From Thermomicrobiales bacterium (GTDB lineage Bacteria; Chloroflexota; Chloroflexia; Thermomicrobiales; CFX8), in contig JBAOIG010000005.1 in NCBI GenBank assembly GCA_037045155.1, positions 62,001-126,000 on the forward strand: a DNA stretch of 64,000 nt. The letters run 5' to 3'. A program made the translations under genes and the position numbers. Shown in pieces: positions 51,968-61,597 of the stretch (position 1 is its first letter; the number at the start of each line of letters is the position of its first letter). The notes under the pieces are model-generated. The model saw only the letters and a list, made by a program, of their open reading frames with translations, made no database searches and was not told the DNA's origin.

Positions 51968-53182
51968 TCAGCCGGCCGCCAGCACCTGGAGCGCCGTCAG
52001 CGCGTAGGCGCGCGCAGCCTGGATCACTTCTTCGACGCCAACCCACTCATCCGGGATATGGGCCAGCTTCGGATCGCCAGGGCCGTAGATGATCGTCGGG
52101 ATCCCCGCCGCCGCGAAATGACGGCCGTCGGTCCCCATCGAAAATCCGGTCAGCGCTGTCGAAAGCCCCAGCCGCTCATTCGCCGCGAGCATCGCTCGCA
52201 CGGCCAGCGATTCTGGATCGCTCATCGAGGCCGCCCCCAGCCCGAGCCCCTCGACCTCAACCGAAACTCCGTCGATTCCCGCAATCGCTCGCTCGGCGAT
52301 CTCTCGAATCTCGCCGACATTCTCCACCGGATTCTCACCGGGGATGATCCGTCGATCGATGTAGATACTGCAGAAATCCGGCACGACATTCTCCTTGACG
52401 CCGCCGGAGATCATGTTGATCGACGCCGAAGAGTGATGGAAATATGGATTCAGCCGTCCTTCTAGCGCCGGCCACAATTCCCTTCGCAAGGCGACGATAA
52501 CCTCGGCCATCGCCTCGATCGCGTTGGCTCCCTCCCACGGTAGCGCGCCATGCGCGGCCCGGCCGCGGGTAATCACTCGCGTGCTGGCAAACCCGCGCTC
52601 ACCGATGGCAACCATGCTGAGGGTCTGTTCGCCGACGATGACATAGTCCGGCCGGGTCGCGATGTTCTCGACAACATACAGCGCGCCATGCTTGCCGCCA
52701 GTCTCCTCGTCGGCGACGACATTGACGATCAGCGTCCCGCCAAACTCCACACCCGACCGAGCCAGCGCAATCGCGCCCATCACCTGGGCTGTCACACTCG
52801 CCTTGTCGTCTCCCGCGCCGCGTCCGTAGACGCGCCCGCCGGCCACCTCCGCTGCGAAGGGCGGATACGACCATGCGCCTACGTCTCCTGTCGGGACGAC
52901 GTCGACATGAGCGTTGAACAGCAGCGTCGGACCATTGCCACGTCGAAGCGTTGCAATCAGGTTCGGCATGATCTCCAGATCGCCGATGATCTCCGTCTCG
53001 AATCCTTCGGCCGCCAGTTTCGCCTGGCAGATGCGAACCGACTCGCGCACGTCCCCCGGCGGGTTCACCGACGCATCATCCCGCACCAGCGCCTGGAGAA
53101 GATGAATCGTCTCGCTCTCGTCGATCTCGGCAAGCACTCGCTGAACCTGCTGGTCGTCCACATTCGCCTCCACTTGTTCCAC
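51968..53182 (-). CDS. M20 family metallopeptidase (ArgE/DapE/ACY1-like)
   Basis: The 404-residue amidohydrolase has zinc ligands in FNAHVDVVP, GRGAGDDKAS, ADEETGGKHG (catalytic Glu), and the C-terminal AHIPDEWV. A dimerisation domain with RGFASTRVITRGRAAHGALPW sits in between. Members remove acyl groups from amino acids or cut dipeptides. The substrate (acetylornithine, succinyl-DAP, or other) cannot be told. Start at 53182; a TATACT on the minus strand lies at 53199-53204. Confidence 0.92.
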   Translation of the reverse strand: MEQVEANVDDQQVQRVLAEIDESETIHLLQALVRDDASVNPPGDVRESVRICQAKLAAEGFETEIIGDLEIMPNLIATLRRGNGPTLLFNAHVDVVPTGDVGAWSYPPFAAEVAGGRVYGRGAGDDKASVTAQVMGAIALARSGVEFGGTLIVNVVADEETGGKHGALYVVENIATRPDYVIVGEQTLSMVAIGERGFASTRVITRGRAAHGALPWEGANAIEAMAEVIVALRRELWPALEGRLNPYFHHSSASINMISGGVKENVVPDFCSIYIDRRIIPGENPVENVGEIREIAERAIAGIDGVSVEVEGLGLGAASMSDPESLAVRAMLAANERLGLSTALTGFSMGTDGRHFAAAGIPTIIYGPGDPKLAHIPDEWVGVEEVIQAARAYALTALQVLAAG

Positions 53183-53342
53183 TGCTGCAGTCGGCGGCAG
53201 TATACCGGCGGGGAATCACATCCGTGATACAGTCCGGAGGGTCCCCGACGACAGAGTTGTCACCAACGATCGTACTGGCTATCGTTGGGCGCAGGCGCGA
53301 TCGAGGCCGCTTCGGCCACATCTGAACCGGGGGACAACGAGG

Positions 53343-54200
53343 GTGAACGACAAGTCTACCGTTCTCGGCCATTCGACGCTGACACAGCACTGGGCAGAAG
53401 CGATCGATGGCTGCATCCTCGACATGGACGGCGTCATCTATCGCGGTGACACGCTGATTCCCGAGGTCCCTGCATTCCTGGCCGCGCTCGACGCCGCTGG
53501 GGTCATGTGGTCGATGGCGACGAACAACGCGACGAAGACACAACTGGATTACGTCCAGAAGCTCGCCGGCATGGGCATTGATGCTCCCGAGAGCCGCATC
53601 GTCACATCAGCGATCGCGACAGCCTCCTACCTCCGGCACACCTACCCGCAAGGCACAACAATCTACGTCGTCGGAATGAAGGCGCTTCAGGACGCGGTGT
53701 TCGGCGATGGGTACTTCATCCCGGCCACTCACAACCCACGGGTTGTCGTCTCTGGCGCCGATTTCGACTTGCGCTACGACGACCTCAAGCTCGCCTGCCT
53801 CGCCATCCGCGCCGGCGCGGATTATGTCACCACCAATAGCGATCGCACATTTCCAACCGAGGAAGGGTTGATACCGGGCTCTGGCGCTATCGTTGCTGCG
53901 CTGGTGGCGGCAACCGATGTCCAGCCGGTCGTTATCGGCAAGCCGAGCCCGGAGATGATCCGCTCGTGCATGGAGATCATGGGCACGACGGACAGGCGAA
54001 CACTCATGGTTGGGGATCGTCTCGACACCGATATCCTGGCCGGCATGAATGCTGGGACACAGACACTGCTTGTTCTGACCGGCGTGTCAGGCATTCCGGA
54101 CATCGAAAAGTCTGGTATTGTGCCGGATGTCGTCGTCCCGACGCTAGACGCCGTGACCGACGCCTTCGACGCGCGCCACACGAAAGCCGCCGGCCGATGA
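53343..54200 (+). CDS. HAD-IIA family phosphatase (NagD-like)
   Basis: The 285-residue haloacid-dehalogenase-fold protein has motif I DGCILDMDGVIYRGDTLIPE, motif II WSMATNNATKT, motif III lysine in VVIGKPSPEMI and motif IV LMVGDRLDTDILAGMNAGTQT, with a C2 cap. This class dephosphorylates nucleotides, glycolate phosphate or nitrophenyl phosphate. GTG 53343 starts the protein. The following methyltransferase and PfkB kinase genes overlap in sequence (ATGA), making a three-gene operon. Confidence 0.93.
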   Translation: MNDKSTVLGHSTLTQHWAEAIDGCILDMDGVIYRGDTLIPEVPAFLAALDAAGVMWSMATNNATKTQLDYVQKLAGMGIDAPESRIVTSAIATASYLRHTYPQGTTIYVVGMKALQDAVFGDGYFIPATHNPRVVVSGADFDLRYDDLKLACLAIRAGADYVTTNSDRTFPTEEGLIPGSGAIVAALVAATDVQPVVIGKPSPEMIRSCMEIMGTTDRRTLMVGDRLDTDILAGMNAGTQTLLVLTGVSGIPDIEKSGIVPDVVVPTLDAVTDAFDARHTKAAGR

Positions 54201-55042
54201 CAGATACCGACCAATCGGGCTACGATATCGACGATCCCAGCAAGATCCAGGGCCGCGACGAAATCCTTCCCGGCGACCATAACCTCGCCGAGTTGCGGCT
54301 CGATCGCGCGCTGGAGGCCATCGGTGACCGCGCCGGCCGCCTGCTCCTCCTCGGCGCTGGCGCCGGACGTTACGCGCGGGCCCTCGCCACTGCGCGACCA
54401 GATCTCGATGTCATTGCAGGCGATCTCAGCCAGGTCGCCATCGCGGAAGCAATTCAGATCGGCGGACCGCCCGATTACCTGGTGATGGATGCCCAGCACA
54501 TACCGTTTGCGGACGAATCCTTCAGCGCCGTCGTTTTTTTCGACCTGCTCGAGCACGTCCCCAACCCGGCAGCGATGATCGCCGAATGCCGGCGCGTCCT
54601 CGCTCGCGATGGAGTCCTGCACTTCTTCGTGCCACTGGAAGACCAGCCGGGCACCCTCTACCGGGCGTTACGCGACGGTCGCCGCATACCGATCCACCGC
54701 TGGAAGGAGGATCACGTCGGCCACATTCAGCGCTTCCAGCAAGCCGATGTCCTCCAGCTTGTCTGGGATTCCGGGCTGACCGTCACCGACGTCCGGCACT
54801 CATTCCATCTTGTCGGGCAGATTCACGACATCGTCGACTACTGGCAGCGCGAGCGGTCTGCAGGTGGGAAGGGTCATCTGCCGATCCCTCTCGTCAAGCT
54901 GGCCACCCGCGGCGTCTTCCTCGTAACCTGGCGACTTGCCTACCTCGAGGACCGCATCTACGACGGCGGCAAGCTCGCCTCAGGGCTGCACGTCACTGCC
55001 CTGCGAGAACACGACACCCGGGGATCAGAGCATCGTCGATGA
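54197..55042 (+). CDS. Class I SAM-dependent methyltransferase
   Basis: The 281-residue protein has SAM motif I LLLLGAGAGRYARALAT, acidic loop VIAGDLSQVAI, VMDAQHIPFADESFSAVVFFDLLEHVPNP and ECRRVLARDGVLHFFVPLEDQPG. It is a methyltransferase type 11 fold; the extended C-terminal half (after HVGHIQRFQQADVLQ) gives substrate specificity, unknown here. ATG overlaps the HAD stop and the end overlaps the PfkB start, so the three are coupled. Confidence 0.9.
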   Translation: MTDTDQSGYDIDDPSKIQGRDEILPGDHNLAELRLDRALEAIGDRAGRLLLLGAGAGRYARALATARPDLDVIAGDLSQVAIAEAIQIGGPPDYLVMDAQHIPFADESFSAVVFFDLLEHVPNPAAMIAECRRVLARDGVLHFFVPLEDQPGTLYRALRDGRRIPIHRWKEDHVGHIQRFQQADVLQLVWDSGLTVTDVRHSFHLVGQIHDIVDYWQRERSAGGKGHLPIPLVKLATRGVFLVTWRLAYLEDRIYDGGKLASGLHVTALREHDTRGSEHRR

Positions 55043-55932
55043 CCCTTCGCGCCATCGTTGTCGGTTCGTTGGTGATGGACCTGAGCTTCCTGGTTCCGAA
55101 GCGGCCCGAACCCGGCGAGGTGGTCGTCGCGACGGGCTTCGACACGTTTCGTGGCGGCAAGGGGTACAACCAGACAGTTGCGCTGGCGCGACTCGGGGCA
55201 AAAGTCACTCTCGTCGGGGCAGTCGGTGACGACGCCTATGGGCGACAGTTCATCGTCGCGCTGGAATCCGAGGGGGTGGACACGTCCCGAATGGTTACCA
55301 TCCCCGACATTCCGACATCAATTGCAATCCCAATGGTTGCTCCGGATGGCGACGTTGCCTTTATCCACGCCCCGGCTGCCAACGCGTGCCTGTCGGAAGA
55401 TGCGGTTGACGACCTCCCCGATTGCAGCCTGCTGCTCATTCAGGGCGAGGTTCCGGTTGCCACGTCAATCGCGGCCGCCCGCGAGGCGCGGCGAAGCGGC
55501 GCGCTCGTCATGCTGAATCCAGCGCCCGCTCGAGGTGTCACTCCCGAACTGATCGATGTGTGCGGGATCATCACACCCAACGAAATCGAAGCCCGGAGCC
55601 TTATCGGAAATCGCATCGACAGCCCGGTTGCCGCCGCTCAGCTGCTGGCCCGTGGCCGGCGAGGCGCGGTCATTACTCTCGGCGCACAAGGCGCGGCCTG
55701 GGCAATCGACGGACAGGCCGGCCACGAGCTTCCGCCAGCGATCGAGGCGGTAGATGCGACCGGCGCGAGCGATAGCTTCTGCGCGGCTCTCGCAATCGCC
55801 CTTGTCGAGGGGCAGGCGCCAGACGAAGCAGTCCGCTTCGCCTGCGCCGCGGGGGCAGCAGCAGTGATGGTCCGAGGGGCTGAACCAGGTCTGCCCAACC
55901 GAAGCGCAATCGAGCGGCTGCTCAACCGCTAG
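55039..55932 (+). CDS. PfkB family carbohydrate kinase (ribokinase-like)
   Basis: The 297-residue kinase has the N-terminal RAIVVGSLVMDLSF, FRGGKGYNQTVALARLGAKVTLVGAVGDDAYG and the C-terminal DATGASDSFCAALAIAL, where the family normally reads DTTGAGDTF; the catalytic Asp is kept. GGKGYNQ is typical of ribokinase (GGKGANQ). Substrate unknown. It is the third gene of the HAD-methyltransferase-PfkB operon and converges on the ABC ATPase gene with a 4-nt overlap of the ends. Confidence 0.92.
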   Translation: MTLRAIVVGSLVMDLSFLVPKRPEPGEVVVATGFDTFRGGKGYNQTVALARLGAKVTLVGAVGDDAYGRQFIVALESEGVDTSRMVTIPDIPTSIAIPMVAPDGDVAFIHAPAANACLSEDAVDDLPDCSLLLIQGEVPVATSIAAAREARRSGALVMLNPAPARGVTPELIDVCGIITPNEIEARSLIGNRIDSPVAAAQLLARGRRGAVITLGAQGAAWAIDGQAGHELPPAIEAVDATGASDSFCAALAIALVEGQAPDEAVRFACAAGAAAVMVRGAEPGLPNRSAIERLLNR

Positions 55933-57071
55933 GCCACGCCCGTGGTCACGGCAACCGATGCCGGATCGAGTATCAACGACTCCTCGGTCGTCGGGTCGAA
56001 CACATGCACGTGCTGCGTATCGACAACAATCTCAATCATATCCCCACGATGCGCCCGCGTCCGCGGGTCGGCGCGCGCCACCAGCGTCTCTCCATCTGGG
56101 CCTGCGACGTGAATCAGAGTCTCCGCGCCCAGCGGCTCGACGAGCTCCACCGGCATCCGCACAACGTTGCCCTCGTGAGCCGTCTCAGCGAACTCGCGCA
56201 CCTGCATATGCTCGGGTCGAATTCCCAGCAGCAGCTTCTTCCCCACGTACGGTGTCAGCCGTCCCACCCGCCCGAGTGGAAGGACCAGACGAAACCCACC
56301 CGCCGACGCAACAATACGTCCGTCATCCGACGAGACATCGACCATGAACACGTTCATCGAGGGACTCCCGATGAACGTCGCAACGAACCGGTTGGCCGGG
56401 TGGTCGTAGAGACGTTGCGGCGTGTCTAGTTGCTGAAGGCGCCCGACGTTCATCACGGCAATCCGATCACCCATCGTCATCGCTTCCGTCTGATCGTGGG
56501 TGACGTAGATCGTGGTCGTTCCCAGTCGCTTTTGAAGCTTGATGATCTCGGCCCGAGTCTGCACGCGCAGCTTCGCATCCAGATTCGATAACGGCTCGTC
56601 CATCAGGAAACATTGCGGCTCGCGAACGATGGCCCGCCCCAGCGCAACTCTCTGGCGCTGTCCTCCCGAGAGCGCCCGCGGCTTGCGATCAAGCAGCTGG
56701 TCGATACCGAGGATCCGGGCCGCGTCGTTGACCCGCGCCGTCACAACCTCCTTCGGCATCTTTCGCAGCTTCAGTCCGAACGCCATGTTGTCGCGCACCG
56801 ACATGTGCGGATACAGCGCGTAGTGCTGGAACACCATCGCGATATCGCGATCCTTCGGATCCAGATAAGTGACGTCTCTATCTCCGATATAGACTCGTCC
56901 GCTAGAGATCTCCTCTAATCCGGCAAGACAACGAAGCGCCGTTGATTTTCCGCAACCAGACGGGCCAACAAGCACAAGAAATTCCCCATCGTCGATCTCG
57001 ATGCTCAGGTTGTCCACTGCGGCGAACGAGTTGAACATCTTCGTTACGCGATCAAACACGACCTTCGCCAC
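55929..57071 (-). CDS. MalK/UgpC-type ABC transporter ATP-binding protein
   Basis: The 380-residue ATPase powers import of sugars or glycerol-phosphate. It has Walker A VGPSGCGKSTALRC, Q-loop MVFQHYALYPH, signature RALSGGQRQRVALGRAI, Walker B FLMDEPLSNLDAK, H-loop TIYVTHDQTEAM and a C-terminal TOBE/OB regulatory domain (PYVGKKLLLGIRPEHMQV). GTG 57071 follows AGGGGG. No permease or binding protein is nearby, so it is probably a shared ATPase for several importers. Confidence 0.95.
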   Translation of the reverse strand: MAKVVFDRVTKMFNSFAAVDNLSIEIDDGEFLVLVGPSGCGKSTALRCLAGLEEISSGRVYIGDRDVTYLDPKDRDIAMVFQHYALYPHMSVRDNMAFGLKLRKMPKEVVTARVNDAARILGIDQLLDRKPRALSGGQRQRVALGRAIVREPQCFLMDEPLSNLDAKLRVQTRAEIIKLQKRLGTTTIYVTHDQTEAMTMGDRIAVMNVGRLQQLDTPQRLYDHPANRFVATFIGSPSMNVFMVDVSSDDGRIVASAGGFRLVLPLGRVGRLTPYVGKKLLLGIRPEHMQVREFAETAHEGNVVRMPVELVEPLGAETLIHVAGPDGETLVARADPRTRAHRGDMIEIVVDTQHVHVFDPTTEESLILDPASVAVTTGVA

Positions 57072-57251
57072 TCTGACCCCCTGGTGAGACTCAACATGTG
57101 CCGGCGAGACCCTCCAGTCGCGCTCGCGACCGGATCCCGCGGACATCACCGGTTCTCCGGCCTGAGAAGAGGCTAGACATCGATGGACCGCGCGTCAACT
57201 CCGATCCCCCGGCACACCGAATCCACCGCCATGGCTGGCTACCTATCCGGG

Positions 57252-57257
57252 TATTAT
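57252..57257 (+). promoter_or_regulatory. Candidate -10 box for the endonuclease-phosphatase gene
   Basis: TATTAT 38 nt before the ATG at 57295; no convincing -35 box. Confidence 0.3.
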
Positions 57258-57294
57258 GAACCACGCCTCACCCCTTGACGTGGCAGGAGAGACA

Positions 57295-58056
57295 ATGAAG
57301 CAATTCCGGGAACTTCGCGTTGGCACACTGAACCTGCGAAACACATCCGATCGCTGGCCGGAACGCCGCCCCCTGCTGTTCGAGCAGCTCTCGGCGTTGG
57401 CCCCCGATCTCCTCGGCGTCCAGGAGCTTCGCCGGCCGTCCAGGCAGGCACGTCAGCTTGTCCGAACGACCCCAGCCTTCCACGAGCGTAGCCGCTACCA
57501 TATCCAGCCTGCCTGGAAGACGGGCCCCCGCCACTTCTGGGAGGGGATCGGCGTGTTGACCCGGCTTCCAATCGTCGAATGGGATCGCATCGATCTCCGC
57601 AGTGGTGATCGCGTAGCCCAACGAGTCACAGTTGCCATGGACGCAGGCACAATTCTTGACTTCTACAATACACACCTCAGCCACGCCGACGAAAGCACCG
57701 CCGAACGTCTCGACCAGATCAACGTGATTCTTCAGGCAATTGCTCGCCGGCCGAGCCATCCTTGCGTCATCGTCGGCGACCTGAATGCCACCCCGGACGA
57801 GCCGGCAATCGCCCGCCTCCAGGACACCTTCCGGTCGGCATTCGCCGCGGTTCATGGTCGCGAGCCCGACGCGACGGTCCCCTCACCTCTCAGCGTCACA
57901 TGGGGCAGCGAGCCCAAGGTCATCGACTATATCTTCGTGAGCGAGCAGATTGACGTTCTCGACGCCTGGGTAACATTCGACCAGGCCGCCGACGAAGATC
58001 CTCGCCTGACTCCGTCCGATCACTACGGGCTGGCGGCGACAATTCGGGTCCGTTGA
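57295..58056 (+). CDS. Endonuclease/exonuclease/phosphatase family protein
   Basis: The 253-residue protein starts at ATG 57295, 6 nt after AGGAG. ELRVGTLNLRNTS (Asn), LLGVQELRRPSRQ (Glu), DFYNTHLSHADEST (His), VIVGDLNATPDEP (Asp-x-Asn), IDYIFVS and PSDHYGLAATI (Asp-His) are the EEP catalytic residues in order. This fold includes DNA repair nucleases and sphingomyelinases; the target is unknown. It has no signal peptide. Confidence 0.9.
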   Translation: MKQFRELRVGTLNLRNTSDRWPERRPLLFEQLSALAPDLLGVQELRRPSRQARQLVRTTPAFHERSRYHIQPAWKTGPRHFWEGIGVLTRLPIVEWDRIDLRSGDRVAQRVTVAMDAGTILDFYNTHLSHADESTAERLDQINVILQAIARRPSHPCVIVGDLNATPDEPAIARLQDTFRSAFAAVHGREPDATVPSPLSVTWGSEPKVIDYIFVSEQIDVLDAWVTFDQAADEDPRLTPSDHYGLAATIRVR

Positions 58057-58167
58057 CCTCGCAGGACACGTATCCTGGACGATCCGTGGATAATCCTCTG
58101 TGGGCACAGGGGCTCGATACCTGTGCCCGACGTACGCGTGGAGTTCATATTGAAGGGGAGAGCGACA

Positions 58168-58518
58168 GTGCCGACAATCACGGCCGAGGGAATCGCGACG
58201 TTCGAGGCTACGCCGGGAAGGCGGCTCGTCCTCGAGCTGATGGACAATGGCGTGGACGTCCTCCACCGCTGCGGAGGGTTGGCGAAGTGCACGACCTGCC
58301 GCGTCGAGGTGCTCGATGGTGACTCTGGTGAGATGACCGAACGCGAGAAGACGCGATTAGCTCGCGAGAAGGAGCTCGCTCCAGGCACGCGACTCTCCTG
58401 CCAGATCCTGTGCCACGACGATCTGAATGTTCGTGTCCTGCGCCGCTTCAGCGAATCTGACCTCTCCGACCCAGGCCCGACACCTCACGAGGATCGCGAT
58501 TCGTCCGAGCACGCCTGA
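58168..58518 (+). CDS. 2Fe-2S ferredoxin
   Basis: The 116-residue protein has HRCGGLAKCTTCRVEVLDG, giving three cluster Cys, and a fourth in LSCQILCHDDL, the plant/adrenodoxin-type CX5CX2C arrangement. GTG 58168 follows AAGGGGAG; an alternative GTG at 58123 adds 15 residues. It transfers single electrons to an unknown partner. A polar tail of about 25 residues follows the domain. Confidence 0.9.
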   Translation: MPTITAEGIATFEATPGRRLVLELMDNGVDVLHRCGGLAKCTTCRVEVLDGDSGEMTEREKTRLAREKELAPGTRLSCQILCHDDLNVRVLRRFSESDLSDPGPTPHEDRDSSEHA

Positions 58519-58608
58519 CCAGGTAAGCCCCCCGGGCAGCCCGCGCCGGCCGGCCGTCTCTGTCACCGCTCCAGGTGGCAGGTCGGCCGCTGGCGAACGA
58601 GGCCACGC

Positions 58609-60135
58609 TCAGCCGACGGCGATCTTTGGCCGATACTGCAACGCCTCGGCCAGGTGGTGTGAACGGACGTCGGTCTCATTGGCCAGGTCAGCAATCGTCC
58701 GGGCAAGCTTGAGGATGCGGTGGTACGAACGCGCCGAGAGCTGCAGTTGGCGCATTGCCGCCCGCATTAACGCCTCGCTCGTGTCATCGAGATGACAGTG
58801 ACGCTGGATCTCAAGTGGTCCCATATCCGCGTTCGTCCGGAGGCTCGTCCCCCTGAGCCGGCTCCGCTGCCGCTCTCGGGCCTGCTCGACCCGCTGGCGA
58901 ATCGTGGCGGACGGCTCGCCGGCCCGCCGGTCGGCCAGCTTCTCGTAATCCACCCGTGGCACGTCGAGGTGGATGTCGATTCGATCCAACAGCGGGCCGG
59001 AGATCCGCTTCTGATACCGCGCGATCGCGCCTGCCGAACAGGCGCAGTCCCGCTCCGGATCGCCGTTATAGCCACACGGGCAGGGATTCATCGCGCCAAC
59101 CAGGATGAAGTTGGCAGGGTACGTGACCGCGCCGCTCGCCCGCGAGATCGTGACAACGCGATCCTCCAGCGGCTGGCGCAGCACTTCCAGCACGTTCTGC
59201 CCGAATTCCGGTAGCTCATCGAGAAACAGCACGCCTCGGTGCGCAAGGCTGATCTCGCCCGGCCTCGGGAAGCGCCCGCCGCCGACCAGCCCCGCGTACG
59301 ACACGGTATGGTGCGGAGCGCGAAACGGCCGCTCGCGCATGAGAGGCTTCCCCGCGGAAAGCATTCCGGCAACGGAGAGGATCTTCGTCACCTCGATCGC
59401 ATCTTCGCGCTCCAGGGCTGGCAAGATCGACGGCAGAGCACGCGCCAACAGCGTCTTTCCAGTTCCCGGCGGACCCGACAGCAGGACGTTATGCGCCCCG
59501 GCTGCTGCGACCTCCAGACCCCGCTTGACATGCTCCTGCCCGCGAACGACTGCGAAATCAGTCGCCATAATCGGGGTGTCATCCTGCGAAATCGGGACGC
59601 CCCGGTATACCGGGATTGATGCTACCCCGGTAAGGTGCTTGATCAACCCAGCCAGCGAGTCGATGGGATACACATCGATCCCATCGACCAGCGCGGCCTC
59701 GTCGGCGTCGTCCGCCGGCACGAACGCCCTGCGTATACCTTCCCGCGCCGCCAGTGCGACCATCGGCAAGATGCCGGTCGTATGACGCACCGCGCCGTCC
59801 AGCGATAGCTCCCCGACAACGATCGCATCGTCGAGATCCGCGACCAACCCGCCGCCTGCCAGCAACAGGCCAACCGCAATCGGCAGATCGTAGGCCGGCC
59901 CCTCCTTTCGGATATCGGCCGGCGCAAGGTTGACGACGATCCTGCCGCTCGGCACTCGACCGCCGCTGCTGCGGATCGCCGCTCGCACCCGCTCACGCGA
60001 TTCCTGGATCGCCGCGTCGGGCAGACCCACGACGACGATACCTGGCGTGCCATGGGGCGACGAGGCGGCAACCTCGACTTCGACCAACACCCCTTCGAGA
60101 CCGATCGTCGCGCAGCTAAGCACTTTGGCAAGCAC
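58609..60135 (-). CDS. comM: Mg-chelatase-like AAA+ protein ComM (YifB)
   Basis: The 508-residue protein has an N-terminal Lon-like substrate domain (GLEGVLVEVEVAASSPHGTPGIVVVGLPDAAIQESRERV), an AAA+ module with Walker A GPPGTGKTLLAR, Walker B VLFLDELPEF, MNPCPCGYNGDPERDCACS zinc-like loop and a C-terminal helical domain. ComM promotes branch migration in transformation and recombination. GTG 60135 follows GAGAGGG. Confidence 0.94.
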   Translation of the reverse strand: MLAKVLSCATIGLEGVLVEVEVAASSPHGTPGIVVVGLPDAAIQESRERVRAAIRSSGGRVPSGRIVVNLAPADIRKEGPAYDLPIAVGLLLAGGGLVADLDDAIVVGELSLDGAVRHTTGILPMVALAAREGIRRAFVPADDADEAALVDGIDVYPIDSLAGLIKHLTGVASIPVYRGVPISQDDTPIMATDFAVVRGQEHVKRGLEVAAAGAHNVLLSGPPGTGKTLLARALPSILPALEREDAIEVTKILSVAGMLSAGKPLMRERPFRAPHHTVSYAGLVGGGRFPRPGEISLAHRGVLFLDELPEFGQNVLEVLRQPLEDRVVTISRASGAVTYPANFILVGAMNPCPCGYNGDPERDCACSAGAIARYQKRISGPLLDRIDIHLDVPRVDYEKLADRRAGEPSATIRQRVEQARERQRSRLRGTSLRTNADMGPLEIQRHCHLDDTSEALMRAAMRQLQLSARSYHRILKLARTIADLANETDVRSHHLAEALQYRPKIAVG

Positions 60136-60287
60136 GGGCAAACCCTCTCGGCACGGGCACACGTTTGGCGGGAGATCAGAGACAGGCGTTGGCGCAGTCT
60201 AGCACGCCCCCGCTACGATGCATCTGCGAGCGGGAGAGAACAGGCGTCGTGTTCGGAATACCATGTCGACATGCCGTTAGCGCCCGG

Positions 60288-60908
60288 TTATCGAAATCGT
60301 CCGCGCTTTTCTTCTGAAAGCACGGCGCCGAGAATGTTCGCGCCAACGCGCCGGAGAGCGTCTCGGGCATCGATCGCCTTCTGTCGCCGTGTCTTGCCGG
60401 ATGACACGACCAGAATTACCGCGTCGACTAATGGCGCGAGTGCCAGGGCGTCGGCGAATTGCGGCATGGGCGCGCAGGTGAGAATGACGTGCTCAAAGCG
60501 TTCGAGCAGCTTGCTCAGCGCATCATCAACCCCGTCCGCTGACAGTGTGTCCGCACTCGTCGCGCGTCCAGCCGATATAACCGCGAGACTGTGCGCTTCA
60601 CTGTCGACAGCGATCCCGTCAAGCGACGCGCCGTCGATCAGATCCGAGAACCCTGCCGCCTTCGTGCCACCACGGCTGTCGGTCTCCACGAGAACGCAGC
60701 GATCGCCGGCCATGCTGAACGACTCGGCAAGCCGACGCGCGACGTCACTGGACGTCGCCCGGTCAATGTCAACGACCAACACCGAGCGCACGGGCCGCTC
60801 GCCCGTCGTGAATCGCACGGTGGAACGCAGCAAGCGGTAGGTTTCGTCGCCCGGGCCGTCAGGCATGGTGCGTGTCTCGGCCTTCACTGTGAGACTCTCC
60901 TCGATCAT
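60288..60908 (-). CDS. CpsD-like cytoplasmic protein with degenerate ATPase motifs
   Basis: The 206-residue protein resembles the CpsD/Wzc kinase domain: ETYRLLRSTVRF is the typical N-terminus, followed by VLVVDIDRATSSDVARRLAESFSMAGDRCVLVETDSRG and AVILVVSSGKTRRQKAIDARDAL. But the Walker A position (GEGKST) is DRATSSD, and there is no C-terminal Tyr cluster (the protein ends EEKRGRFR). It may be a non-catalytic partner of the Wzz-like proteins. ATG overlaps the stop of the upstream Wzz gene. Confidence 0.75.
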   Translation of the reverse strand: MIEESLTVKAETRTMPDGPGDETYRLLRSTVRFTTGERPVRSVLVVDIDRATSSDVARRLAESFSMAGDRCVLVETDSRGGTKAAGFSDLIDGASLDGIAVDSEAHSLAVISAGRATSADTLSADGVDDALSKLLERFEHVILTCAPMPQFADALALAPLVDAVILVVSSGKTRRQKAIDARDALRRVGANILGAVLSEEKRGRFR

Positions 60909-61597
60909 CTGCCACCATCCTGGGCCACTGACGCCAGAACTGGCAGCCCCAGGTATCGCTCCAGATCGGCGCGGCCCTTTAGCGTGTCGTCGCGATAGAT
61001 AAGCAGGAATACGACGCACGCGCCGGCCAGACCGCCCGCTACTGCGCCGGCCACGGCATTCACCTTCACCCGTGGTCCGCTCGGCGTCGTGGGCGCCGAA
61101 GGAGTATCCAGCTTCAGAATCGTAACAACGGCTGGCGCTTGCTGAGAGCTTGGCCTCGGACGTGACAGAATCTCCGCGTTCTGTGCGTCTGTCTGCCGGA
61201 CAAACTCATCCGCCAGCGCGTTGACGATCGTCGCTGCTCTCTGCGGGTCGGTGTCTGTCACGATAACTTGAACCGTGTTGGCATCCGGGTTGTGGGACAC
61301 CGCAACCTTCGGCGCGGCCACCTCGACCGGGATGTCGGTTCCCATGTCCGTGAGCGCCTGATTGATGAACGTCCAGGTGGAGATCAGGTCCCTGTACGAC
61401 GCCAGCCGATTCTTGGCGTACAAGTCGATCCAGTAGTCCGGCGGCTGGGCTACCGCCATCAGGCGCGCGCTCGCCGTGTAGGTCTTCGGCTGTTGACTCG
61501 TCATGACGTAGGCGACGAGCCCGCCGGCCAGTGCTGCGAGAACAATGATCCACGCACGGCGGGCGACCGCCAGAGCGATCTCCTCCGGCCGCATCAT
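60905..61597 (-). CDS. Wzz-like chain-length determinant protein (second copy)
   Basis: The 230-residue membrane protein has an N-terminal helix (AWIIVLAALAGGLVAYVM), an exported domain with TYTASARLMAVAQPP and a C-terminal helix (AVAGGLAGACVVFLLIY), ending in DDTLKGRADLERYLGLPVLASV. It controls polysaccharide chain length at the membrane. The ATG overlaps the stop of the first Wzz gene. The C-terminal end resembles that of the other copy (DDTLRDPETLTATLGVPHLATV). Confidence 0.88.
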   Translation of the reverse strand: MMRPEEIALAVARRAWIIVLAALAGGLVAYVMTSQQPKTYTASARLMAVAQPPDYWIDLYAKNRLASYRDLISTWTFINQALTDMGTDIPVEVAAPKVAVSHNPDANTVQVIVTDTDPQRAATIVNALADEFVRQTDAQNAEILSRPRPSSQQAPAVVTILKLDTPSAPTTPSGPRVKVNAVAGAVAGGLAGACVVFLLIYRDDTLKGRADLERYLGLPVLASVAQDGGR

